A DNA stretch of 64,000 bases from Mycobacterium heidelbergense (GCF_010730745.1 NZ_AP022615.1:372001-436000); one strand, 5' to 3'; positions 32,280 to 41,314 are shown, numbered from the stretch's first letter. The notes: a model not told the origin generated them from the letters alone. Made by a program: numbers and translations.

Positions 32280-34067
32280 TCAGGCTCCGACCTTCAGGGC
32301 GCTCGCGTGCCGCTCGCCCGCGCGCAGGTAGCGGCCCGACTTCACGGTCGTGCCGTAACCCTCACGGAATTGGCCCCTTTCGAAGACGACGGCGCCGCCC
32401 ACGCCGGTCGCGATCACGGCGTCGTCGTTGCGGTTGACCATGCGGCGCAGGCCGCCGTAGAAGGGCACCGCCTCCTCGTGGTAGCCGTCGACCGAGTCGT
32501 CGAGGCCGGCCGGGTCGATCACGACGAAGTCCGCCCGGTCGCCCTCGCGCAGGGTGCCGGCGTCGATGCCGAACCACTCCGCCAGCTCACCGGTCAGGCG
32601 ATGCACCGCCCGCTGCGTGGACAGGAACGGCGCGCCGGCCCGGTGGGCGTCGCGGGTGCGCTTGAGCAGCCTCAGCGGGAAGTTGTAGAAGGCCATGTTG
32701 CGCAGGTGCGCGCCGGCGTCCGAGAAGCCCATGTGGACGCTGGGTTCGGCGGCGAGCTTGTTGAGCTGCCTGGGCCGGTGGTTGGCGACGGTGGTGGTCC
32801 ACCGCACGTTGCGCTCACCGTTTTCGACGAGCACGTCGAGGAACGCGTCGAGCGGATGCAGCCCGCGCTCGACAGCGATCGCGCCAAAGCTCTTGCCGAT
32901 CAACGACGTATCGGGACATTCGACGATCACCGCGTCGTGGAAATCGCGGTGCCACAGCGACGGCCCGAGCTTGATGCGGTCGAATTCGCGCCGGAACCTC
33001 CGGCGGTAATCCTTGTCGGCCAACAGCTCGTTGCGTTCGAGTTGGTCGCGCAGGTGCAGGGCCGCCGTCCCGGCGCCGAACTCCTCGAAGACGGGCAGGT
33101 CGACGCCGTCGGAGTACAGCTCGAACGGGACCGGCAGGTGCTGGAACCGCACGCTGGCCCCCAGGAGCTTGTTCAGCACGCGGGTGCCAAGCCCGAACGT
33201 GTGCACGGCCAGCGGCATCGACTTGGCGTCCGCGGACACCAGCATGCTCATCCGAACTCCCTTGCCGCGCCCGAAGATCCGGCTGCCGGTCAGGAAGAAC
33301 ATCAGCGCCGACACCGGGTTTTCGACGTCGGGGGCGCTCTGCAGCAGCCGGCCGCGCTCGCGCAACACCTTGATCAGCCTGCGTCGCTCCCTCCACGTCG
33401 CGAAGGTCGACGGCAGCGCGCGCGACCGGAACCGGTCGCCGTCGAGCTTGTCGATGGCGGCGTCCATCCCCGACATGCCGAGCATCCCGGCGTCCAGCGC
33501 CGCCTCGAGCAGCGCCGCCATCTTCTCCAGCTCCGCGTCGGTGGGCCGGACCGACACGTCGGTGGCGCGATCGAGCCCCAGCACCGCGGTCCGCAGGTCC
33601 GAATGACCAAGCAGCGAACCGACATTCGGCCCGAGCGGCAGGGCGTCGAGCGCCGCGATGTACTCCGCGGCCGTCGACCAGGTTTTGGCGGAATCCAAAG
33701 CGCCGTAGACGTATTCGCGCGGCACCGCCTCGACCCGGCTGAACAGGTCGGCGGCGTCCTCGGCCTCCGCGTAGACCGTCGAGAGCGAACAGTTACCCAG
33801 CAGCACCGTGGTGACACCGTGGCGCACCGACTCCGACAGCCCGGGATTCAGCAGCACCTCCGCGTCATAGTGGGTGTGCACGTCGATGAACCCGGGCACG
33901 ATCCACTTGCCGGCGGCGTCGATCACCTCGGGGCAACCGGTCTCGTCCAAGGGCCCCTCGGCCACCGTGGCGACCACGCCGTCGCGAATGCCGAGCGTCC
34001 GGGTCCGCGGCGCGCTACCGGTGCCGTCGAACCACAATCCCTCGCGAATGATCACGTCGTAGGCCAC
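32280..34067 (-). CDS. D-aminoacylase-like amidohydrolase
   Basis: A 595-residue metal-dependent hydrolase of the amidohydrolase superfamily (Rv2913c). The metal motif is PGFIDVHTHYDAE near residue 60; SLLGHSDLRTAV and MGFSDAGAHLRNMAF carry further ligands, the second including the catalytic Asp. It is annotated in the family as D-amino-acid aminohydrolase; the true substrate is not known. It is transcribed with the downstream TetR gene; the pknI stop is 63 bp from its start. Confidence 0.9.
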   Translation of the reverse strand: MAYDVIIREGLWFDGTGSAPRTRTLGIRDGVVATVAEGPLDETGCPEVIDAAGKWIVPGFIDVHTHYDAEVLLNPGLSESVRHGVTTVLLGNCSLSTVYAEAEDAADLFSRVEAVPREYVYGALDSAKTWSTAAEYIAALDALPLGPNVGSLLGHSDLRTAVLGLDRATDVSVRPTDAELEKMAALLEAALDAGMLGMSGMDAAIDKLDGDRFRSRALPSTFATWRERRRLIKVLRERGRLLQSAPDVENPVSALMFFLTGSRIFGRGKGVRMSMLVSADAKSMPLAVHTFGLGTRVLNKLLGASVRFQHLPVPFELYSDGVDLPVFEEFGAGTAALHLRDQLERNELLADKDYRRRFRREFDRIKLGPSLWHRDFHDAVIVECPDTSLIGKSFGAIAVERGLHPLDAFLDVLVENGERNVRWTTTVANHRPRQLNKLAAEPSVHMGFSDAGAHLRNMAFYNFPLRLLKRTRDAHRAGAPFLSTQRAVHRLTGELAEWFGIDAGTLREGDRADFVVIDPAGLDDSVDGYHEEAVPFYGGLRRMVNRNDDAVIATGVGGAVVFERGQFREGYGTTVKSGRYLRAGERHASALKVGA

Positions 34068-34130
34068 GGTTTCCTCCAGGTCGTCGGGTCGCCACGAACC
34101 GTAACATAGATAGCAAGCACTCGCAATCTT

Positions 34131-35798
34131 TTATCGACGGAACATGGCCGGGTCGGGAACCGTCACGTCCGGCGGCACCTCGCCCCCGCGCGTGGCCACC
34201 GCGGGCGCGCGCAGCACGGCGCCCCGCTGGCCGCACTCGTCGCTTTGCACCGTGACCGTCATTTCGCCCGCCAACCCGCCCTGTGGCCGGGGACGCAACG
34301 ACAGCACCTGCGTCGTGGCGTGCGTCGCCGTCACCCCGTTCGACCCGACGCAGGGAAACATCGACCTCTCCGCCCGGGACAGCCAGCGACCGTCGCGGAA
34401 GTCCAGGACGACGGGCTCGCCGCCGGGCGACTTCGCCTGGCTGTGGTCGTCGTCGTCCAGCGGCACGCCGACGGCCGTGCACGCGCCCGGCGCGCAGGAC
34501 GAGCGAAAGGCCCACCACGTGCTCGCGTCGGGCGGTTGGGGGTCGGGCGTGTAGTCGAACGTCTGCTTTGTGCGCTGGACCTCGAGGCGGTACGTGCCGT
34601 CGAATGGGACGGGCGCGGCGACCGGGGCGACGGGCGCGGCCGGAGCGCTGGCGGAAGGGTTGGCGGTAGGGCTGGCGGCAGGGCTGGTCGCTGGGGCGAC
34701 GGTCGTGCCCATCTTGCGCCCGACGACGAAGCCCGCGGCGAGCAGCCCCACGGCGAGCGCCACCGCCGCGGCGGCCCTCGCGACCTTGCGTCGGCGCCCG
34801 ACCGGGGCGCCCACCGCCGGCTCCCGCCCGTGTGCGGGTTCCGCGGAATGGTCGCCCGGGCGGCGAGCCCGGGTCGCGCGGTGCCGGACCGCGGATTGGA
34901 CATTGGCGACCGCCGTGCCGCCGTCGGGCCGGGCATAGGCGGGATACTCGGCCACCAGAACGGCTTCGGGGCTGCGGTCGCGGGCGAAGACGCCGGCCTG
35001 CCGGTTCGCCGCTTCGGCGAACTCGCGGCAGGTCCCGAACCGGTCGGCGTGTCTTTTCGCGAGTGCCCGGGAGAACACGCCATCGAGACGCGCCAGTTCC
35101 GGCCGCTGGTCGCTGAGCCTGGGCGGCGCGGCGTTGAGCGCGTGGTTGACCGCGGTGACCGGATCGGAATACGCCACCGGCGGTGCGCCGGTCAGCAGGT
35201 GAAACGCGGTGGCAGCCAACGCGTACTGGTCCGCGCGCCCGTCGGGGTAGGCGCCCGTCAACCGTTCGGGGGCGGTGTAGCCGACCGTCCCGGCCGGAAC
35301 GTCTCCCCCGGCTATTCCGAGGTCGGACAACAGGATTCGCGGTTCGCCGTCGCCCCGGCCCGTCAACAGGATGTTGGCGGGTTTGACATCGCGATGCTGC
35401 AGGCCGCGCTGGTGGGCATGGTCAAGGGCTCCGGCGACGGCGGTCACGATGGCCAGCACCTCGCCCGCCGGCGAGACCGCCGGGAATCGATCGGCGATGA
35501 GCCGCGCGGCGTTGATCCCCTCGACGTATTCCGTCACGACGTACAGCTGGCCGTCGAACTCGCCGCGGTCGTGCACCTCGACGAGGTGCGGGTGACGGAG
35601 GCTTACCGCGGCCGGGGTCTCCGCCCGAAACCGCTCGCGGAATTCGGCGTCCATCGACAACTCCGGCGAGAGGACCTTCAGCGCGCGCCAGCGCGACGAT
35701 CGGAGGTCCTGGACAAGGTAGACCGCGCCGGTCGCTCCAGCGCCGAGCCTGCGGGCGACCGTGTATCCGGCGAACGTCGCGCCGCTGGCCAATGCCAT
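34131..35798 (-). CDS. pknI: Serine/threonine protein kinase PknI
   Basis: A 555-residue receptor-like kinase. The N-terminal Hanks domain shows the glycine loop LGAGATGAVYLV (residues ~19-30), ATP-binding Lys41 in RALKVL, HRDVKPANILL, DLG in place of DFG and GTVGYTAPERL. A basic juxtamembrane region precedes one membrane helix (AAAVALAVGLLAAGFVVG, about residue 350), a Ser/Pro/Ala linker and a ~150-residue extracellular domain with several cysteines. It corresponds to Rv2914c, which in M. tuberculosis limits growth in host cells and links to division. Confidence 0.94.
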   Translation of the reverse strand: MALASGATFAGYTVARRLGAGATGAVYLVQDLRSSRWRALKVLSPELSMDAEFRERFRAETPAAVSLRHPHLVEVHDRGEFDGQLYVVTEYVEGINAARLIADRFPAVSPAGEVLAIVTAVAGALDHAHQRGLQHRDVKPANILLTGRGDGEPRILLSDLGIAGGDVPAGTVGYTAPERLTGAYPDGRADQYALAATAFHLLTGAPPVAYSDPVTAVNHALNAAPPRLSDQRPELARLDGVFSRALAKRHADRFGTCREFAEAANRQAGVFARDRSPEAVLVAEYPAYARPDGGTAVANVQSAVRHRATRARRPGDHSAEPAHGREPAVGAPVGRRRKVARAAAAVALAVGLLAAGFVVGRKMGTTVAPATSPAASPTANPSASAPAAPVAPVAAPVPFDGTYRLEVQRTKQTFDYTPDPQPPDASTWWAFRSSCAPGACTAVGVPLDDDDHSQAKSPGGEPVVLDFRDGRWLSRAERSMFPCVGSNGVTATHATTQVLSLRPRPQGGLAGEMTVTVQSDECGQRGAVLRAPAVATRGGEVPPDVTVPDPAMFRR

Positions 35799-35808
35799 TC
35801 ACAGGATC

Positions 35809-36900
35809 CTAGTCTTGGGGCCGAAACGTCTTGCCGCGCAGTATGACAAGGTCGGGCCGGTTCAGCACGGCGGGGCCCAGCCGCGGATCCTGTGAATAGC
35901 ACACCAGGTCCGCCGAGGCCCCGTGATCGAGGCCGGGCCTGCCCAGCCAGCGCCGCGCGTCCCAGCACGCCGCGCCCAGCGCGTCGGTCGGGCTCATCCC
36001 GACGCCCTTGAGGGCCTCGACCTCGTCGGCGATCCGCCCGTGCGCGACCATGCTGCCGGCGTCGCTGCCCGCGTACACCGGCACGCCCGCGTCCAGCGCG
36101 GCCGCGACCCGCCCGGGGCAGCGGGCGTACAGGTCGCGCATGTGGGCGGCGTAGGACGGGTAGCGCACGGCGGCCTCGGCGATGCCGGGGAAGTTCTCGA
36201 CGACGTTGATCAGGGTGGGAACCAGCGCGGTGCCGTGCTCGAGCATCAGGGCGATGGTGTCGTCGGTGAGCCCGGTGCCGTGTTCGATGCAGTCGATGCC
36301 GGCGTTGATGAGGCCGGGCAGCGCGTCCTCGCCGAAGACGTGGGCGGTGACGCGGGCGCCGTGAGCGTGCGCGGTGTCGATGGCGGCCTTGAGCACGTCG
36401 TCGGACCACAGGGGCGCGAGGTCGCCGACGCCGCGGTCGATCCAGTCGCCGACGAGCTTGACCCAGCCGTCGCCGCGGCTGGCCTCCTCGGCCACCGCCG
36501 CCGGCAGCTGGGATTCGTCATCGAGTTCGACGGAGAAGCCGGCCTGGTAGCGCTTGGGTCGAGCCAGGTGCTTGCCGGCCCGGATGAGGCGGGGCAGGTC
36601 GTCGCGGTCGTCGAGGCTGCGGGTGTCGGTCGGTGCGCCGCAGTCGCGCAGCAGCAGCGCGCCGGCGTCGCGTTCGGTCTCGGCCTGGGCGACGGCCTCG
36701 TCGAGTGGGATCTCGCCGTGGTCGCCGAGCCCGACGTGGCAGTGCGCGTCGACCAGGCCGGGCAGGATCCAGCCGCCTCCAGAGGCCCCGAAGACGGTGT
36801 CGGCCCCGGCCACCGGTTCGGTGCTGAGGCGGCCGTCGACGATCCACAGCTGCAGCTCGGTCTCGTCGGGCAGCCAGAGACCCCGCACGTGCATGCGCAC
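35809..36900 (-). CDS. Imidazolonepropionase-like amidohydrolase
   Basis: A 363-residue amidohydrolase (Rv2915c). Metal and catalytic motifs are PGLVDAHCHVGLGDHGE, WVKLVGDWI (possible carboxylated Lys), TAHVFGEDAL, CIEHGTGL and YAGSDAGSMVAHG. Relatives act on cyclic amides or dipeptides (prolidase/imidazolonepropionase group); the substrate is unknown. It lies 8 bp after ffh and 10 bp before pknI on the same strand, so the three are probably co-transcribed. Confidence 0.9.
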   Translation of the reverse strand: MRMHVRGLWLPDETELQLWIVDGRLSTEPVAGADTVFGASGGGWILPGLVDAHCHVGLGDHGEIPLDEAVAQAETERDAGALLLRDCGAPTDTRSLDDRDDLPRLIRAGKHLARPKRYQAGFSVELDDESQLPAAVAEEASRGDGWVKLVGDWIDRGVGDLAPLWSDDVLKAAIDTAHAHGARVTAHVFGEDALPGLINAGIDCIEHGTGLTDDTIALMLEHGTALVPTLINVVENFPGIAEAAVRYPSYAAHMRDLYARCPGRVAAALDAGVPVYAGSDAGSMVAHGRIADEVEALKGVGMSPTDALGAACWDARRWLGRPGLDHGASADLVCYSQDPRLGPAVLNRPDLVILRGKTFRPQD

Positions 36901-36908
36901 CCGCGCGG

Positions 36909-38477
36909 CTACTTTCTTCCCGGGTTGCCCGGGAACTTCAGCTTGGACAGGTCGAAGTCGGCCAGCCCGGGCGGCAGCTCGTTGAGGCCGTCGGGCATCT
37001 GCGACAGGTCGGGGAACCCGGCCGGCATGTTCGGCATGCCCGGCATTCCCGCGCCGAGCGGGCTCCTGACCTTCGGCGGCGTGGGGCCGCGCTTCTTGCC
37101 CTTCTTGCCCTTGCTGCCCTTGGCCTTTCGCGTCGCCGACCTGCGACCCATGCCCGGGATGCCCATGCCGCCGAGCATCGACGACATCATCTTGCGGGCC
37201 TCGAAGAAGCGGTCGACCAGCTGGTTGACCTCCGACACCGTCACCCCCGAGCCGTTGGCGATCCGCAACCGCCGCGAGGCGTTGATGATCTTCGGGTCGG
37301 CCCGCTCCGCGGGCGTCATGCCACGGATGATGGCCTGCAGCCGGTCGAGTTGGCTGTCGTCGACCTGGGCCAGCGCCTCCTTCATCTGGCCGGCGCCGGG
37401 CAGCATGCCCAGCAGGTTGCCGATCGGGCCCATCTTGCGGATGGCGAGCATCTGCTCCAGGAAGTCCTCCAGCGTCAGCTCGCCGGTGCCGATTTTGGCG
37501 GCGGCGGCCTCAGCCTGCTCGGCGTCGAAGACCTGCTCGGCCTGTTCGATCAGGCTCAGCACGTCGCCCATGCCCAGGATGCGGCTGGCCATCCGGTCGG
37601 GGTGGAAGACGTCGAAGTCCTCGAGCTTCTCGCCGGTGGAGGCGAAAAGGATGGGGACGCCGGTCACCTCGCGGACCGACAGCGCGGCGCCGCCGCGGGC
37701 GTCGCCGTCGAGCTTGGTCAGCACCACGCCGGTGAAGCCGACGCCCTCGCGGAACGCCTCGGCGGTGGTGACGGCGTCCTGGCCGATCATCGCGTCCAGG
37801 ACGAACAGCACCTCGTCGGGGTCGATGGCGTCCCGGATGGCCGCGGCCTGCGACATCAGCTCGTCGTCGATGCCCAGCCGGCCGGCGGTGTCCACAATGA
37901 CGACGTCGAAGTGCTTGGCGCGGGCCTCGGCGAGCCCTTGGGCGGCGACGGCGACCGGATCACCGGGGCCGGACTCCGGCGACTCCCCGGGATGCGGCGC
38001 GAACGCCGGCACGCCGGCGCGCTCGCCGACGACCTGCAGCTGATTGACGGCGGCCGGCCGCTGCAGGTCGCACGCCACCAGCAGCGGCGTGTGCCCCTGG
38101 CCGCGAAGCCATGTCGCCAACTTGCCGGCCAGCGATGTTTTACCGGAACCCTGCAGGCCGGCCAGCATGATCACGGTCGGCGGCGTCTTGGCGAACGCGA
38201 GCCGGCGGGTCTGCCCGCCCAGGATGCCGATGAGCTCTTCGTTGACGATCTTGACGACCTGCTGCGCCGGATTGAGGGCGCCGGAGACCTCGGCGCCCCG
38301 GGCGCGTTCCTTGATCCGGTGCACAAACGCCCGCACGACGGGAAGCGAAACATCGGCCTCCAGCAGCGCGAGCCGGATTTCGCGGGTGGTGGCCTCGATG
38401 TCGGCGTCGGTCAGTCGACCCTTGCCGCGCAGCCCCTGAAGGGCACCGGTCAACCGGTCGGACAGCGATTCAAACAC
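36909..38477 (-). CDS. ffh: Signal recognition particle protein Ffh
   Basis: The 522-residue SRP54 GTPase that delivers membrane proteins to FtsY. NG domain: GLQGSGKTSLAGKLATWL, IVDTAGRLGIDDELM, TKLDGDARGGAAL; M domain: the GMTPAERADPKIINASRRLRIA segment, VNQLVDRFFEARKMM and the Gly/Met-rich GMGIPGMGRRS. The receptor ftsY is at 55697-56932 in this window. The region just upstream is where the accessory block begins. Confidence 0.97.
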   Translation of the reverse strand: MFESLSDRLTGALQGLRGKGRLTDADIEATTREIRLALLEADVSLPVVRAFVHRIKERARGAEVSGALNPAQQVVKIVNEELIGILGGQTRRLAFAKTPPTVIMLAGLQGSGKTSLAGKLATWLRGQGHTPLLVACDLQRPAAVNQLQVVGERAGVPAFAPHPGESPESGPGDPVAVAAQGLAEARAKHFDVVIVDTAGRLGIDDELMSQAAAIRDAIDPDEVLFVLDAMIGQDAVTTAEAFREGVGFTGVVLTKLDGDARGGAALSVREVTGVPILFASTGEKLEDFDVFHPDRMASRILGMGDVLSLIEQAEQVFDAEQAEAAAAKIGTGELTLEDFLEQMLAIRKMGPIGNLLGMLPGAGQMKEALAQVDDSQLDRLQAIIRGMTPAERADPKIINASRRLRIANGSGVTVSEVNQLVDRFFEARKMMSSMLGGMGIPGMGRRSATRKAKGSKGKKGKKRGPTPPKVRSPLGAGMPGMPNMPAGFPDLSQMPDGLNELPPGLADFDLSKLKFPGNPGRK

Positions 38478-38520
38478 GCCGCCAGCCTAATGGTGATCGG
38501 TCGGCCCGCCCTCACCGGCG

Positions 38521-38546
38521 CGAGCGTCACGCTAGCGTGACGCTCG
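38521..38546. repeat. Perfect 26-bp palindrome C1
   Basis: CGAGCGTCACGCT followed directly by its reverse complement, with no loop, 43 bp upstream of ffh. A looser related segment follows (GGCGTGACACTCGCC near 38564). The same half-site occurs at 60933-60986 as a spaced hairpin. Confidence 0.8.
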
Positions 38547-38639
38547 TTGACGGGAGTTGCCCTGGCGTGACACTCGCCGGGGGCGAGAACGGCTTGACGG
38601 CGCGGTCGGATCTCTCCTACGCGTCTATTACGCGTCCTC

Positions 38640-38861
38640 GGCAAGGCATGAACGCGGCGGGATAAGTGTCAGCCGTCCCCCGGCGCGCCTGATGAGTTCC
38701 CGGCTAGCTTCCTGCGCGACGCGGCCGATTTCGCCCCCGTTCGGGATGGATCTCGCGGTCGTCGCTCTCTGCCCAGTCCGCGAGCTTCTCGTAGTGGTTC
38801 TGGTCGATGGCCGTTCGTCCTCCTGGTCGAGTCGATCGAGGAACTTCGCGCGGGCCACCAC
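38640..38861 (-). pseudogene. Degraded small ORF, possible antitoxin remnant
   Basis: Three protein-like pieces follow each other in shifting frames on the minus strand: VVARAKFLDRLDQEDER, then AIDQNHYEKLADWAESDDRE, then EIGRVAQEASRELIRRAGG. Together they resemble one small cytoplasmic protein interrupted by two frameshifts. It could be the remnant of a ribbon-helix-helix-type antitoxin next to the other toxin-antitoxin debris, but no family can be assigned with confidence. The rest of 38478-38930 shows only palindrome C1. Confidence 0.3.
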
Positions 38862-38930
38862 GCCAGTCCTTGAGCCAGTTCCCGTCGCCGCTATACCCCG
38901 CCCACCCGATTCACCCCGTAAAATCGGGAC

Positions 38931-39248
38931 GTGAGCAGCACGTATAGCAAGCGAGCGCTGGAGCGTGTGCGCAAGCACAGGAAAGAAATCGGCGACGTGC
39001 TCGCCAAATACGGTGCCAGCAACCCGCGGCTGTTCGGATCAGTAGCCCAAGGCACCGCCAGGCCAGGCAGCGACGTTGACATCCTGCTGGACCTCTCCGA
39101 CGGAGGGCCAGGTAGCCGACTGTCGCGACTGTCCGGCATTCGGCTCGAACTGGAAGAGTTGCTCCAGATGCCAGTCGACGTCGCCTATGACGGCCTGCTT
39201 AAACACGGCGTATCCGCGTCGGCACGCACGCAGGTCATCGCCTTGTGA
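38931..39248 (+). CDS. MntA-type nucleotidyltransferase-domain antitoxin (orphan)
   Basis: A 105-residue minimal nucleotidyltransferase with GSVAQGTARPGSDVDILLDL (the GSx10DxD motif). Such MNT proteins neutralise a HEPN-domain RNase (HepT) by AMPylating it, in type VII toxin-antitoxin pairs. The gene ends in GTGA, with the expected HepT start codon overlapping its stop, but that toxin gene is truncated after about 19 codons. The antitoxin therefore appears orphaned. Its core motif is intact. Confidence 0.85.
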   Translation: MSSTYSKRALERVRKHRKEIGDVLAKYGASNPRLFGSVAQGTARPGSDVDILLDLSDGGPGSRLSRLSGIRLELEELLQMPVDVAYDGLLKHGVSASARTQVIAL

Positions 39249-39346
39249 CCAGATCAGTGCGAGACCGTTTGATTGACATCCAGACAGCGATTGCCAAGGT
39301 CTAGGACTTCCGCACTGACTATGCTGATCCAGTATTTTCTTCCTGA
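39245..39346 (+). pseudogene. HepT-like HEPN toxin remnant
   Basis: Starting at GTG 39245, overlapping the antitoxin stop, the frame reads MTRSVRDRLIDIQTAIAKV, then a TAG, then DFRTDYADPVFSS and a TGA in the same frame. This is the characteristic N-terminus of DUF86/HepT toxins. The RNase motif (RxxxxH), normally near the C-terminus, is missing, so no active toxin can be made. Confidence 0.65.
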
Positions 39347-39374
39347 GGGTAATTTCTGGACTTAGACTGTCACC

Positions 39375-40184
39375 ATGTCGACACGGAGCGAGGCTGGGGG
39401 CCTGACAGCGTCTGGGCGCCGTGAGCTGGCATCTTTGTTACCTCTAGGAGCGCGAACGGTCAGCGTCGAGCACGCCGCGGTAGCGCTCAACACGTCGCGG
39501 CAGCAGGTGGCGAGGCGACTCGCGGGCTGGGCGTCGCGCGGATGGTTACGCCGGGTGAAACGCGGTCTATACCTGGCAGTTCCGGTGGACGCACCTGACC
39601 CCGCCGGCTGGTCGGAAGACCCGTGGTATCTGGCCGATCTGGCCTGGGGGCCCTGCTATGTGACGGGTTGGACGGCGGCCAATCATTGGTCACTCACCGA
39701 CCAAGTTTTCCGCGCCACCGTCATTGCCACGACCCAGCGTGTCCGGCAGGTCGAGCAGGCGCTGGCCGGCAACGCCTATCTCGTACACCACGTTGATGCC
39801 GAGCGCCTTACTTGGGGACTGCGTCCAGAGTGGCGTCACGAGCGGCGCGTGTTGGTCACCGACCCTGCGCGCACGGTCGCCGAGCTGCTTGATTCCCCAG
39901 CTCTTGGCGGTGGAATCAGGCATGTTGCTGAAATTCTCGATACGTATCTGAGCGATGGCGACTCGTTGGCGCTCACCAATTCCGTCGGCCGACTCTGTAA
40001 TGGCGCCGCGTTCAAAAGGTTGGGCTACCTGGTCGAGCGACTAGGAATCCATGACGAGCCGCTCATCCGGCAGTGCCAAGAACACGCGACGTCGGGTGTC
40101 GTGCGACTCGAACCGGCCCTGCCAGCGTCGGGGCACCGGTCCTCGCGATGGGGACTATCAGTCAACGTTGAGGTCGACGTGTGA
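39375..40184 (+). CDS. AbiEi-family antitoxin (orphan)
   Basis: A 269-residue protein with an N-terminal winged-helix (VSVEHAAVALNTSRQQVARRLAGWASRGWLRRV, positions ~30-62, followed by KRGLYLAVP) and a C-terminal AbiEi domain (WYLADLAWGPCYVTGWTAA, VLVTDPARTVAELLDSP). AbiEi is the DNA-binding antitoxin of the AbiE abortive-infection/type IV toxin-antitoxin system. The partner AbiEii nucleotidyltransferase should follow, overlapping by GTGA; only its first ~18 codons remain. Confidence 0.85.
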   Translation: MSTRSEAGGLTASGRRELASLLPLGARTVSVEHAAVALNTSRQQVARRLAGWASRGWLRRVKRGLYLAVPVDAPDPAGWSEDPWYLADLAWGPCYVTGWTAANHWSLTDQVFRATVIATTQRVRQVEQALAGNAYLVHHVDAERLTWGLRPEWRHERRVLVTDPARTVAELLDSPALGGGIRHVAEILDTYLSDGDSLALTNSVGRLCNGAAFKRLGYLVERLGIHDEPLIRQCQEHATSGVVRLEPALPASGHRSSRWGLSVNVEVDV

Positions 40185-40240
40185 TCACCAACCGGGAAGT
40201 GGCCAACGCCGCCAACCAATGGCGATTGCCCCCATCCACC
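40181..40240 (+). pseudogene. AbiEii toxin 5' remnant
   Basis: GTG 40181 overlaps the AbiEi stop and reads MITNREVANAANQWRLPP, the expected AbiEii N-terminus, before the sequence runs into palindromic repeat D1 at 40255. No nucleotidyltransferase motif remains. The junction with the repeat suggests that the deletion or insertion took place there. Confidence 0.6.
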
Positions 40241-40254
40241 CCTTCTTCCCGGCA

Positions 40255-40308
40255 AGCGGAACGCCGCTGCGACTTTCGGCGGGCGGATTCAAGCGGCGGC
40301 GTTCCGCT
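40255..40308. repeat. Palindromic repeat D1
   Basis: Arms AGCGGAACGCCGC (40255-40267) and GCGGCGTTCCGCT (40296-40308) pair perfectly. The left half and its flank (CTTCCCGGCAAGCGG... CGACTTTCGGCG) closely match the left half of D2 at 41110. It marks the truncation point of the AbiEii gene. Confidence 0.65.
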
Positions 40309-40446
40309 GGCGGGCTGGCGACGTTCAAAACGCTTCTGGGTGTGGAAGCATGATTGAGGCCAAACGCGGGTCGGCGTTGCTAACCGTTGAATAGCGCGCG
40401 ACTTCTCGGGTTTGTCCGGTTTTTGCACTGGAACTGGAGAACTTCG

Positions 40447-40980
40447 ATGGCGGCCCGGCACATCTACGTCGACGAAACAAAGCACGGCGGTTACCTGGTG
40501 GCCGCCACGATCATCGTCGGCGATGAACTCGGTCCGGCGCGGGCTGTGGTCCAGGATCTCCTCAAGCCAGGTCAACAGCACCTCCATATGAAGGACGAGG
40601 CCGACGGCCGAAAGGAGAGCATCGCTAAGGTGCTGGTGGCCGCTGGTCTGCGGACAACCGTTTACGATGCGGGGCGTCGGCACCGCACACAACTGCAGGC
40701 CCGGGCTGCGTGCCTGCGAGCACTCGTTGCAGACCTCGCTGTCAGTGATGCCGATACCTTGATCGTCCTCGACCAAGACGAAACTCTCGTCCACTTTGAT
40801 CGCCAGCTGCTCTACCGAGCGGTGCGTGCCGCCGGCCGCGAGGCGACACTGCGCTACGAACACCGTCGCGCTGCGACCGAAGGTCTCCTCGGGATTCCCG
40901 ACGCGTTTGCTTGGTGTTGGGCCAAAGGGGGCCGCTGGCGCAGCCACATCCGCGCGGTCATCTCGGTCAAAAGTGTCTAA
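40447..40980 (+). CDS. DUF3800-like protein (RNase H-type fold predicted)
   Basis: A 177-residue protein starting MAARHIYVDETKHGGYLVAA. The YVDE near the N-terminus, the LHMKDEADGR segment and the DTLIVLDQDE strand give three acidic positions like the DDE/RNase H-type site proposed for DUF3800 proteins. Function unknown; relatives are often found near defence and toxin-antitoxin genes, as here. The frame opens earlier (40387), but ATG 40447 starts at the conserved part. The gene ends just before repeat D2. Confidence 0.6.
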   Translation: MAARHIYVDETKHGGYLVAATIIVGDELGPARAVVQDLLKPGQQHLHMKDEADGRKESIAKVLVAAGLRTTVYDAGRRHRTQLQARAACLRALVADLAVSDADTLIVLDQDETLVHFDRQLLYRAVRAAGREATLRYEHRRAATEGLLGIPDAFAWCWAKGGRWRSHIRAVISVKSV

Positions 40981-41109
40981 ACGCCCTGGACAAGCGCGAA
41001 GCCCGAGCGCCGCGGTCGTCCGGCCGGGTCTCGGGCTCACTTCCTGCGGCTACTGCCCCAGGCGAAATCAACTATACAGCAGGCCGATGTCACGGCCCCC
41101 TCCTTCCCG

Positions 41110-41171
41110 GCGAGCGGAGAGCCACCGCGACTTTCGGCGCGGCAGATTTTTCGCGGTGGCGTTACGCTCGC
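41110..41171. repeat. Palindromic repeat D2
   Basis: Imperfect 21-nt arms, 41110-41130 and 41151-41171, with ACCGCGA/TCGCGGT at their cores. From 41146 to 41192 the sequence is identical over 47 bp to 41965-42011 (repeat D3). The identity continues beyond the hairpin through GGACTATAAAGGGCGTCGC. Confidence 0.8.
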
Positions 41172-41314
41172 GGACTATAAAGGGCGTCGCGGAGCGGTGG
41201 CCACAAATTTTCCACGAGTCTGACCACGAAAGTTGTTGCGGATCAGTGCGAGGACCTGACTCCAACGCCACCACGTCGTTAACAAGTTCGTTTACATAGC
41301 TGTACGCTGGCTGG

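Noticed and set aside
35923..38043. 706-codon plus-strand frame over Rv2915c-like gene and ffh
   Set aside because: Antisense shadow; both genes beneath it are clear.
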